From Micromonospora deserti (GTDB lineage: Bacteria; Actinomycetota; Actinomycetes; Mycobacteriales; Micromonosporaceae): a stretch of DNA of 64,000 nt. The stretch is from NCBI RefSeq assembly GCF_003236335.1, contig NZ_POUB01000009.1:1-64000 (forward strand). The letters are read 5' to 3'. Both the position numbers and the translations under genes were made by a program. The notes under the pieces are model-generated. The model made no database searches. It had not been told where the DNA came from and saw only the letters and a list, made by a program, of their open reading frames with translations. The number at the start of each line of letters is the position of its first letter. Within the stretch, counting starts at the first letter, position 1. This document shows, one piece after another, positions 1 to 9,100 of this stretch.

Positions 1-3000
1 GGGATGGGCGGGAACGGACTCGGACGCCCGGTCGGCGGGGTCGAGTTGTCCGGCGGCCGGGTGTACCCCGGAGGCACCTTCGGCGACCAGTTGCGCCCGC
101 CGATGGCGTGGTCGATCGTGGCGCTCAGGTCCGGGTTGCCGCGCGCGCCGGGCAACGCCGCCGGGGCCTGGTGCGTGTAGAGCCTTTCCGGTTGGGCGTC
201 ACCAACCAGCCGGAACCCCGTGACCGCGCTGTCCCACTCGATCGACAGCGGCGCCGATGAGGGAACGAGCTCGGCGGTCAGGCCGGTGGGGTCGGCGAAG
301 GTGACGGGCGAGTTGCCCGCGTACGCGTAGCCGTGCAGCTGTTGCGGCGAATCGACGTCCAGGATGGGGTCGACGGAGATGAACGCGCCGGTCTCCGGGT
401 CGTAGTCGCGGGCTCCGAGGTGGGTGAGCCCGGTGGAGGCGTCGGTGGTGCCGCCCACGAAGCCCCGCTCTCCTGGCCAGCCGGACGGCGCGGCGCCGCG
501 CGGGGCGCCGTAGGGCAGCCGGTGCGAGACGGTGACCGTGAGGTCGTCGGCGCTGATCGCCGCGCTCGCCGTGCCGGCGTGGTCGTCGGCGAGCCAGGCC
601 AGCCCGGACCCGGTGCGCACGGCGACCGTGTCACCGTCCACCGTGTAGTACCGGGTGCCGGTGACCGCGCCCGTGGCGGCTTCCAGCCGTAGCTCGGTGT
701 CGCCGAGATAGAGAGTGCTGCCGGCGGGGTCGCGCCGGATCAGCCGCTCGCCGTCCGCGTCGTACTCGAAGGTGGTGACCTTGCCGCCCGCGTCCAGCCC
801 GGCGAACCGACCTTCCGCGGTCCAGGTCAGGGTCTGTCCCGGCCGGGTCACGGTGTTTCCGGCCGCGTCGTACGTGTAGCGGTCCACATCGGATCCGGTG
901 GTCACGCTCTCCAGGCGGTGCGGGCCGGCCCCACCGGCCGCCGGATAGGTGTAGTCGCGGACGGTGTCGCCGCCGGCCGCGTGCCGGACCTCGCGGGTAC
1001 GGTTGCCTGCGTCGTCGTACCCGTAGGAGTGCCAGTAGGGCGCCGGCCCGCCGAGCGCGGCGAGGCTGGGCCCGGCGGCACAGCCGTCGGCGGCGGTCCA
1101 GGCCTCCACCAGGCGCCGCAGCGCGTCGTGGCGGAAGCACTGGGTGTCGCCGGAGGCGGTGTCGGCGGAGGACACGACGTTGCCCGCCGGGTCGTAGCGA
1201 AGACCGAGGTTCACGGGGACCTCGCCGGTCTCCAGCTCCGTGCGCAGGCCGGTCAGCCGTCGGGTGCTCTCCTCGTAGCCGTAGGTGCGCATCACGCGGC
1301 CGTCGAGGATCCGGTAGCGGAGCTGACCGACCTTGGTGTACCCGGTCTCGATTACGTACTGCGTCAGGCCGGAGCTCACTGTGCCCACCTGGCCGAGCCC
1401 GTCGTACGCGGTGGTGACCGTCTCGGCCGGCAGGCCACCGGCGGCCGGCAGCGTGGTGGCTGTCACCTGGCCCACCTGGTTGTACTCCACGGTGGACTCG
1501 TACCGGCCGGCGAGGCCGTGTTCGCGACTGGGGATCGTCACCGCAGTACCGGTGGGCCAGCCGTGCGGGTCGTAACCGAGCGTCTCCGTGCGGTATGCCG
1601 CGCCGTCGACGTACCGGATGGCCGCCGCCGGCTCGCCCACGCCGCCGGGTGCCGTGTCGTACGTCCACTCGGTGAGCCGGCGCCCGCTCGGCGACCCCTC
1701 GAACACCCCGGTCCGCCGGTCGAGGGCGTCGTAGTTGTAGGCGAGGGTGACGCCGCGGGCGTCGCTGACCGACGTCAGCCGGTCCTTGTCGTCGTAGGTC
1801 ATGGTTGCGGTGCCCTTGTCCGGGTCCTCCACCCGCACCTGCCGGCCCCGCGTGTCGTATCCGAAACGCCACACGTTGCCGGCCGGGTCGGTGATCGAGG
1901 AGCGCTGGCCGGCCTTCGTGTAGCCGTACGTGGTGGCGAGGTAGTCACCCTCGGGCTGGTCGCCCGTGTGCTGTCGCAGCTCGATCAGCCGGCCCCGCAC
2001 GTCGGTGATCCGGGTGGTGGGCGTACCGCCGGCGGGCGGGTCCACACTCACCCGGTCGCCGCCGTAGCTGTAGCTGGTGCGGTGCCGCTCCGCCCCGTAC
2101 CCGAGCAGGATCTCGGCGCTGGTACGCCCGGCCCCGTCGTACACGATCACCCGCTGCGACGGTACGGCGTCGTGGGCGACCAGCAGCAGCGACGTGCTGG
2201 GATCGTCGTCGTTGTGGTAGCCGGTGTTGGTGCGCGCGACCCGGCCGTGCGTGTCGTACAGGGTGTCGGTGACGATCCGGCCGCCGCCCGGCGCGGGTGC
2301 CTGGGTCTGCCGCTCCCGCAGCAGGCCGTCATACAGGATGTGGCTGGTGAGGTAGTCGCCGTTTCCGAGCAGCCGGTGGGTGGTGACCACGGCCGGCGCG
2401 TCCGTTCGGATCAGGTATTCGTGGCGCACCGTCGGGGTCTGGGTGACCGGCCGGCCGGGCTGCCACGCCGCGGTCAGCCGGCCCAGCGAATCGTAGGCGC
2501 GGGCGCCGCGGCGGCCGTTGGCGTCGACCGTGGCGAGGGTGAGGCCACGGGCGGCGTCCAGTTCGGTGACGCTCGCGTGGCCGAGCGGGTTGGTCACCGT
2601 CACCTTCGTCACCGGGCCGCCGGTCGCCGGTTGGTACGCCGTGGTCGTCTCCGCCCCCAGCGCGTCCTGCGAGGCGACGATCCGGCCGTGCTGGTCGTAC
2701 GTCGCGCGCGAGACGGTCACGTATCGCGGTTGCCCGTCATCCCAGGTGGACAACCGCTCGGTCCGGGTGACGTCTCCCCTGGCCGGCGCGGCATCGACCG
2801 TGTCAGCGCCGTCGTAGTAGGTGCGCTCGTCGGAGACCACGTCGGCGGGTGCCGGCGTGACACCACACGGCACGGCGGCGGTGAGCACCCGGTTCGGCAG
2901 GTCGACCAGCCAGGCGCCGGTGTTGCGGGCGTACGACGTCGTGGTGCAGATATCGTCGCCGGGTACGGCCACGTCCCCGTGGTCGTGCACCTCGATCACA

Positions 3001-5396
3001 CTGCCGTAGCCGTCGTACTTGGTGGTGGTCTTCGTTACCCGTGCCGCGCCGCCGGCGAGGACGGTGCGGGTCTGCACCGACTCCACTTTCAGGATGCGGG
3101 CCTCAAGCGGGCCGCTCTCGCGGTCGCGGACGGCGGTTGGATCGGACAGCCACGGCTCCTGGAATTCCGCCGAGATCTCCGCACCGGTCGCTGGGTCCCG
3201 GACGATCGTCTCGCGAGCGAACCCGGCCAGCCCCGGCTTGTCCGCGATGGGCTTGCCCTGCGAGTCCTCGACCGTCACCCGCCGGCGGGAGCCGTCCAGG
3301 AGCAGGTCGTCGTCCATGCCGCGCATGAACAGGTGTTCGGTGAGGGTCTGCTGACCATCTGGGGTGCCGGTGCGCACCCTCACCCGCTGGAAGCCGCGCC
3401 AGGAGCCCCAGGTCTTGAACCGCGCCGGCACCAACTCGGCGGCGTCGTAGCGCCAGGCGGGGCCGGTGTCCACGTACTCGTACTGGGTGACCTTGCGTGG
3501 CGCGTTGGTGACCCGGTCGACCTCGGCCACCTCACGCACCACGTACTTGTGGAACCAGCCCAGCTCGGGCGTTGTCGCGCCGTCGGGGAGCCAGTACGCC
3601 GGGAAGCAGTCCTTGGCGTTCGCGTCCTGCCGCGGCAGCGTCCCGGCGTCGCACCGCGCGGCCTGGTAGCCGACCTCGGTGACACCGCCCGTCTCGTTGT
3701 AGATCCGGGCCAGCCGCCACTTGTTCATCGGCGGCAGTCCGTCGACCGTCCTGATCCGGTTGGGCAGCCGCGCGCCGTCGAACAGCACCTCGGGCAGGTT
3801 GGTCGTGCCGCCGACGTGGCCGGTATGGAGGATCGACCGCAGCCACAGGGTGGGGCTGGTGTGGTCGCCGGTGTCCGGGAAGGTGTGACCGAGGGTCCAC
3901 GAGTCGACGTCGGTGAACTGCCCGCCGGCGCGTACCTGGGTGGTGATCTTCGCGAGCCGCTTCGTCCCCCAGAAGCTGGGGCCGATCGCCGTACAGCTTC
4001 CGCCCACGCAGTTCAGGTCCCACGGGGTGTCCGGCCAGTCCGCCGGCTGGGCCTGCTGACAGGCCGAGCCCGGCAGGCAGCGCGGCGCGCTGGTGAAGAC
4101 CACCCGCGCGGTCGGCTCGGCGCCGGTGCGCTGTCCGTAGTCGATGCGGATCAGGTGGCCACCCCGCACGTACGGCGTGGCGTTGCTCGCCACCCCGGCG
4201 CGGGCGTAGTGGTTCACTTCGGTGTCGTAGTGGTGCGTGATCTGGTCGCCGTGGGGGTCGGTGACGGTGTCCAGCGTCCATCGGTACGCCTGGTGGCACC
4301 ACGAGGTGTCGAAGGACGGCCCGTGGCACGGCTCGCCGACGTCGTTGCCGAAGACCGGCACCGTCCACGTCGACTTCGCCGCGGCGACCAGGCCGAAGGC
4401 GTACTGGGTGCCGTCCGGCCCGGTCACCACCCAGTGCTCCCCGTCGTTGTCGCCGTTGCTGGCACCGGTGCGCAACTCCACCCGCCAGCCCTCGTCGTTG
4501 GCGACCCGCCACACCTTGCGGCCGGCGTCCCACACCAGTTCCCCGGTGATGCCGGGCAGCACCAGGTGCGCGGCCTGCCCGTCCCAGCACAGGTCTCCCT
4601 TGCCGGGCTGTCCGTCCTCGGCGCACGGTGTGTAGGCGCGCTCGATGAACCCCGGCTCGTAGCTGAACCCCTCCCCCAGCCAGGACGCCTGGTTGTTGGT
4701 GGACGCGGTCCGCCCGTCCACCACGCTCGAGGTGTACGACAGCGCCACTTTCGGGGTGAGGCCCGGCGCCGGCGGCACCCTCACCGGGTAGCTCCACGAG
4801 AAGTCGCCGGACTGAACCCCCACGGCCCAGGTGGCGGACGGCGCCAGCGAGGTCGGGGCGAAGCTGCCGGCGTTGCCGGACGTGCCGGACGTCACCGCGT
4901 ACGTGGTGCCGGCGGTGGCCGCCGCCCGAAACCTGCCGGTGGCGGTGTCATGCTTCGCCGGTACGACCTTGCCGGTGCCGACGTCGACCACCCGCAACCG
5001 GGAGGCGTAGTCGCCGCCGAACGCCCGCCGCAGACCCGAGTAGTCCACCTCCACGGTCGTCGAGCGTCCAGCCTGGAAGGTCAGGCCGGTGGCGGTGCGG
5101 CGCAGCACCTTCACTTCGGGCTGTCCGGCGCCGACCGCTCGTACGGTCGGCGCGGTGGTCGCCGGTGCCCGCCGCACCGCCTTGGGGTCCAGAGCTTTGG
5201 CGTCCACTGCCAGCGCCGGCCGGGGCGCCTTCGGCGCCACGGTGCCCGCCACCGACCGCACCGGTGCCGGCTTGCGCGGTCTCCACTCGTCCGGTTTCGC
5301 CTGCGCGGGAGCCGCCACCGCCACCGAGGCCGCCACCCCCAACGCGACCGCCATCGCCAACGCCGGCCTCCGCCCGCGCACCGTCACTGTGCCCAT
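1..5396 (-). CDS. RHS/YD-repeat secreted polymorphic-toxin-like protein (C-terminus outside window)
   Basis: An uninterrupted minus-strand frame runs from ATG 5396 to the window edge, at least 1,798 codons; I checked the phase near 4700, 3020, 1871 and 383. It begins with a signal peptide (basic start, then a hydrophobic stretch ending in A-P-A-Q-A). An N-terminal YD-protein scaffold follows, including a DGRTASTNNQASWLGEG-type segment. Many YD repeats of the G-x3-R-Y-D-x2-G type come next. The RHS core has DPETGAFISVDP and ends at GYAYAGNSPVTFADPTG. About 65 residues of the variable C-terminal domain are visible, including a Pro-rich tract at the edge. RHS proteins form a shell that encloses a C-terminal effector, so the effector identity lies beyond base 1. 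The gene starts 51 bp after its paralogue and is probably co-transcribed with it. Toxin function is inferred from the family. Confidence 0.88.
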   Translation of the reverse strand, partial: MGTVTVRGRRPALAMAVALGVAASVAVAAPAQAKPDEWRPRKPAPVRSVAGTVAPKAPRPALAVDAKALDPKAVRRAPATTAPTVRAVGAGQPEVKVLRRTATGLTFQAGRSTTVEVDYSGLRRAFGGDYASRLRVVDVGTGKVVPAKHDTATGRFRAAATAGTTYAVTSGTSGNAGSFAPTSLAPSATWAVGVQSGDFSWSYPVRVPPAPGLTPKVALSYTSSVVDGRTASTNNQASWLGEGFSYEPGFIERAYTPCAEDGQPGKGDLCWDGQAAHLVLPGITGELVWDAGRKVWRVANDEGWRVELRTGASNGDNDGEHWVVTGPDGTQYAFGLVAAAKSTWTVPVFGNDVGEPCHGPSFDTSWCHQAYRWTLDTVTDPHGDQITHHYDTEVNHYARAGVASNATPYVRGGHLIRIDYGQRTGAEPTARVVFTSAPRCLPGSACQQAQPADWPDTPWDLNCVGGSCTAIGPSFWGTKRLAKITTQVRAGGQFTDVDSWTLGHTFPDTGDHTSPTLWLRSILHTGHVGGTTNLPEVLFDGARLPNRIRTVDGLPPMNKWRLARIYNETGGVTEVGYQAARCDAGTLPRQDANAKDCFPAYWLPDGATTPELGWFHKYVVREVAEVDRVTNAPRKVTQYEYVDTGPAWRYDAAELVPARFKTWGSWRGFQRVRVRTGTPDGQQTLTEHLFMRGMDDDLLLDGSRRRVTVEDSQGKPIADKPGLAGFARETIVRDPATGAEISAEFQEPWLSDPTAVRDRESGPLEARILKVESVQTRTVLAGGAARVTKTTTKYDGYGSVIEVHDHGDVAVPGDDICTTTSYARNTGAWLVDLPNRVLTAAVPCGVTPAPADVVSDERTYYDGADTVDAAPARGDVTRTERLSTWDDGQPRYVTVSRATYDQHGRIVASQDALGAETTTAYQPATGGPVTKVTVTNPLGHASVTELDAARGLTLATVDANGRRGARAYDSLGRLTAAWQPGRPVTQTPTVRHEYLIRTDAPAVVTTHRLLGNGDYLTSHILYDGLLRERQTQAPAPGGGRIVTDTLYDTHGRVARTNTGYHNDDDPSTSLLLVAHDAVPSQRVIVYDGAGRTSAEILLGYGAERHRTSYSYGGDRVSVDPPAGGTPTTRITDVRGRLIELRQHTGDQPEGDYLATTYGYTKAGQRSSITDPAGNVWRFGYDTRGRQVRVEDPDKGTATMTYDDKDRLTSVSDARGVTLAYNYDALDRRTGVFEGSPSGRRLTEWTYDTAPGGVGEPAAAIRYVDGAAYRTETLGYDPHGWPTGTAVTIPSREHGLAGRYESTVEYNQVGQVTATTLPAAGGLPAETVTTAYDGLGQVGTVSSGLTQYVIETGYTKVGQLRYRILDGRVMRTYGYEESTRRLTGLRTELETGEVPVNLGLRYDPAGNVVSSADTASGDTQCFRHDALRRLVEAWTAADGCAAGPSLAALGGPAPYWHSYGYDDAGNRTREVRHAAGGDTVRDYTYPAAGGAGPHRLESVTTGSDVDRYTYDAAGNTVTRPGQTLTWTAEGRFAGLDAGGKVTTFEYDADGERLIRRDPAGSTLYLGDTELRLEAATGAVTGTRYYTVDGDTVAVRTGSGLAWLADDHAGTASAAISADDLTVTVSHRLPYGAPRGAAPSGWPGERGFVGGTTDASTGLTHLGARDYDPETGAFISVDPILDVDSPQQLHGYAYAGNSPVTFADPTGLTAELVPSSAPLSIEWDSAVTGFRLVGDAQPERLYTHQAPAALPGARGNPDLSATIDHAIGGRNWSPKVPPGYTRPPDNSTPPTGRPSPFPPI

Positions 5397-5909
5397 CAAC
5401 GCTCACCCACCAGGTTGTCTGAAGTGAAACCCGTACGCGGCAGTCGCCTACTTCCAGGCACTGTCGATCCAGCCGTTGGCGGCCTGACTCGCGAATATGC
5501 CGGCCACGGTGCCCGCGACGGCGCCTACGAACGCGCCAGCGGCCGTGCCGACGACAGGAAAGAAGCTTCCGGCTAGCGCGCCTAGGCCCGCGCCGGCCTT
5601 GGCACCAGCCCAGACCGTGGCCACGTCAACGCCCGTCTTGACCGCCGCCTTTCCGAGGTTGTCACCCCCGGCGACGTTGCTGTTAAACGTCATCGCCGCC
5701 CCGACAGCGCCCAGTCCGCGCCCGCTCCATTTGACGCTCGGCTTGTTCAGCGGGGGTTCCTTGCGATAGGTGTACGCGTCCCTCGAGGCCCACCAATCTT
5801 TCTTCCACTTGTCCGCCGTCTTGTCGTAGCTGGCGGCCCCGCTAGGGCCTGCACCCAGGGCTGCCGCAACGCTGCCGGCGGTGCCCAGTTTCTTGGCGGC
5901 ATCGCGGCC

Positions 5910-5976
5910 CTTCATCTTCTTGACGTCTTTGGCGATCTTGGCGTTACTGCCATCACACTGACGCGGATTGCCGCAC
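5910..5976 (-). repeat. 67-bp intragenic direct repeat, copy A (RHS C-terminal domain)
   Basis: This 67-bp block matches 6081-6147 at all but two adjacent positions. It encodes the repeat C-G-N-P-R-Q-C-D-G-S-N followed by A-K-I-A-K-D-x-K-K-M-K. A third, more diverged copy lies between them (about 6012-6056, reading C-S-N-P-R-Q-C-D). Confidence 0.9.
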
Positions 5977-6080
5977 TTCCGCTTCGCCGCCGCGTTGCGG
6001 GCCTTCACCTTCTTTGCGTCCTTGGCGTCACATTGACGCGGGTTCGAGCAGTAGCGCTTTGCCGCCTTAGTCGCTCGAGC

Positions 6081-6147
6081 CTTCATCTTCTTAGCGTCTT
6101 TGGCGATCTTGGCGTTACTGCCATCACACTGACGCGGATTGCCGCAC
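6081..6147 (-). repeat. 67-bp intragenic direct repeat, copy B (RHS C-terminal domain)
   Basis: Partner of the block at 5910-5976. The near-identity of the DNA, with a diverged middle copy, indicates recent internal duplication of the Cys-x5-Cys basic repeat unit. Confidence 0.9.
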
Positions 6148-9100
6148 CTCGGCGTCGGCTTTGCGCTGCTCTTCTTGGTCTTGGTCTTCGGCTTTTTCGT
6201 CTTCGGCTTCTTATGACCCGGGCGGGGTTCGAGCCCATCCGGGTCACTCAGGCTCGCTGGATTGTTGTTGGCGTAGGCGTACCCGTGCATCTGTTGTGGA
6301 TCGTCTACGTTGATGATCGGATCGACAGAGATGAAGCGGCCGGTCAGCGGGTCATACTCGCGTGCGCCGAGATGGGTCAGGCCCGTGGTGGCATCCATGG
6401 TGCCGCCGACGAAACCCTTCTCACCGGGCCACGCGGTAGGCGCTTGTCCACGAGGTGCGCCGTACGGCAGGTGAAGCCGGTGGCTCACCTGCTGGGTGTC
6501 GGCGTTGATGACGGTTTCGCCGGTGCCATGGTGGTCGTTGAACAGCCAGTTCAAGCCCGTGACGGTGCGAACCGCGACGGCGGCGCCGTGGAACGCGTAG
6601 TAGCGGGTGCCGCTGACACTGCCGGTCTTGGTGTCTAGGCGCAGCTCCGTCCCGCTTAGGTACAGCGTGGTCGCAGCGGGATCCCGGCGGATCAGGCGGT
6701 TTCCCTCCGCGTCGTACAGGAACGAAGTGACGTCGTCGCCCGCCGTGACCGACTCCAGGTTGCCCTCGGTGTTCCAGGTCAGGGTCTGGCCCGGGCGGCT
6801 GGTGGTGTTGCCGTCGGTGTCGTACTCGTAGGTGTCGGTGCGGGTGCCATTCGGGCCGGTCTGGGTGACCGACCGCAGGGCGTGCGGCTGCGGCGATTCC
6901 GCCGCGGGGTACGCGTACGTACGGGTCGTGTCACCTGTGGCGTCGTGCCAAGTCTCGGTGAGCCGGTTGCCGACCTTGTCGAAGGTGTACGAGTGCCAGT
7001 ACAGTGCCGGACCGCCGAGCTTGTCCAGGCTCGGCCCGCCCGCGCAGTCGTCGTTGGCCGTCCATGCATCGGTGAGCCGTTGCAGGTAGTCGATCGCGAA
7101 GCACTGGGTGTCGGTGACCCGGTCCCGCGCCGCGGTCACCAGCTTTTTCAGGTTCCCGGCCGGGTCGTAGGTAAAGCTACGCTCTACCGGCGGTGTCTCG
7201 GATACCTCGTCCCGGGTCCGGGACACGGTCAGTCGCCGAGTGCCGGTCTCGTACTCGTACGACTGCTGCAGCCGCTTGCCGTCCTCTCCGCCGAGGATGT
7301 ACTCGCCCAGCTCGGCCAGGTTCGTATACCCGGTCGACTCGACGTACGTCATCAGGCCGGACAGGGAGACCGGCAACCCCAGCTCGTCGTAGCCGGTCTG
7401 CAGGGTCTCAGCCGGCAGTCCGCCCACGCTGGGCAGGGTCACCGCGGTCACCTGGCCGACGTCGTTGTAGGACAATGTGGACTCGTAGCGGCCGGCGAGG
7501 GCGCCCTCGACGGCGGGTATGGTCACGGCCGCGCCGGTCACCTGCCCCCGGGCGTCGTAGCCGGTCACCTCACTGCGATAGGCGTGCCCGTTGACGTACC
7601 GATGGACGCGACCGGAAGGCCCTTGCCGCGGCTGTCGTAGGTCTGCTCGGTCAGCTTCGTCCCGCTCGTCGACCCCTCGTAGCCGGCGGTCATCCGGCCC
7701 AGCGTGTCGTAGCTGTAGGCGATCGTCCGGCCCCGCGAGTCCGTCGTGGTGAGCAACTGGTCCTCGTCGTCGTAGGTCATCGTGGCGGTTCCCTTGTCCG
7801 GGTCGTCCACGCGGATCTCGCGGCCACGCAGGTCGTAGTGGTGCCGCCAGACGTTGCCGGCCGGGTCGGTGACCGTGGCGAGTTGGCCGGCCTTGGTGTA
7901 CGTGTACCGGGTTGCGTCGTACTCCGAGGCGTTCTTGTGCTGGCGCAGCTCGGTCACCCTGCCCTCGGCGTCGAACACCTCGGTGGTGGGGGTGTCGCCG
8001 GCAGGTGGGTCCTCGCGCTCCCAGTTGCCGCCGTACGTCATGGTGGTGCGCCACTGCTCGACGCCGTTCACCTTGAAGATCTCGGCGGTCTCGCGGTCGG
8101 CGCCGTCGTAGACGTACTGGGTCTGGGCGGGAACCGCGTTGTCGCTGACGGCCAGCAGCGTGGTGTCGGGGGCATCTGGGTTGTGGTACGCGGCATTGGT
8201 CTTCGCCACCCGGCCGTGCGAGTCGTAGATGGTGTCGGAGACGATCCGGCCGCCGCCCGGCGCCGGTGCCTGGCGCTGCCGGGGCCGCAGGAAGCCGTCC
8301 AGTAGAGCGTGCTCGACGCGGTAGCCGCCGGTACCGAGCAGCGTCTTGGTGGTGACCGCCGAGGGACCGCTGTTGCGGACCAGGTACTGGAACTCCACCT
8401 CGGGGTTGTCAGTCCGGGACCGGCCCGGCCCCCACGCCTTCACGAGGCGGCCGAGCGCGTCGTATGCCATCTCGGTGCGTCTGCCGTCCGCGTCAACGAC
8501 CAGCACCGGCGAGCCGGTCGCCGGGTGCAGGCCGGTCACCGTCTGGTGCCCGAGCGCATTGGTCACCCGCACCTCGGTCACCGGAGAGCCGACCGCCGGC
8601 GCGTACGCAGTGGTCGTCTTGGCGCCGAGAGCGTCGTACTCTTCGATTACGCGTCCGTGCGCGTCATACACCTTGCGGCCCATCGTGGTGTAGACCGCGC
8701 CGTTCTCGCCCCAGGACGACAACTCCTCACCACGGGTCGCGTCGCCCTTGGTGGGGGCCACGCCGAGGGTGTTCGATCCGTCGTAGTAGACCCGGACATC
8801 GGCGATCACGTCTGTTGGGCGGTTCGGGTTGGTGCCGCAGGCGACACTCACCGTTTCGATGCGGTGCGACAGGCCGATTAGCCAATCGTCCAGATTGGGG
8901 GTGTAGCTGGTCCTCTGGCACCGGTCGTCGCTGGTAGTGGACAGATCGCCGCGGTCGTCGGTCATGATGTGGACGCCGTAGGAATCGTAGGAGTGAATCT
9001 CCTCGGTCTCCCGGTAGCCGCCACCGGCGAGGGCGGTGCGGGTGTAGGTCCGCTTCACCTCCGTGACGTAGGCGCTGAGATCACCCGAGGCGCGGCGGCG

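Noticed and set aside
918-5576. A 1,552-codon open frame on the plus strand
   Set aside because: It is antisense to the intact RHS gene, has an Arg/Gly/Val-rich composition and no domain. It arises from high GC codon bias on the other strand.
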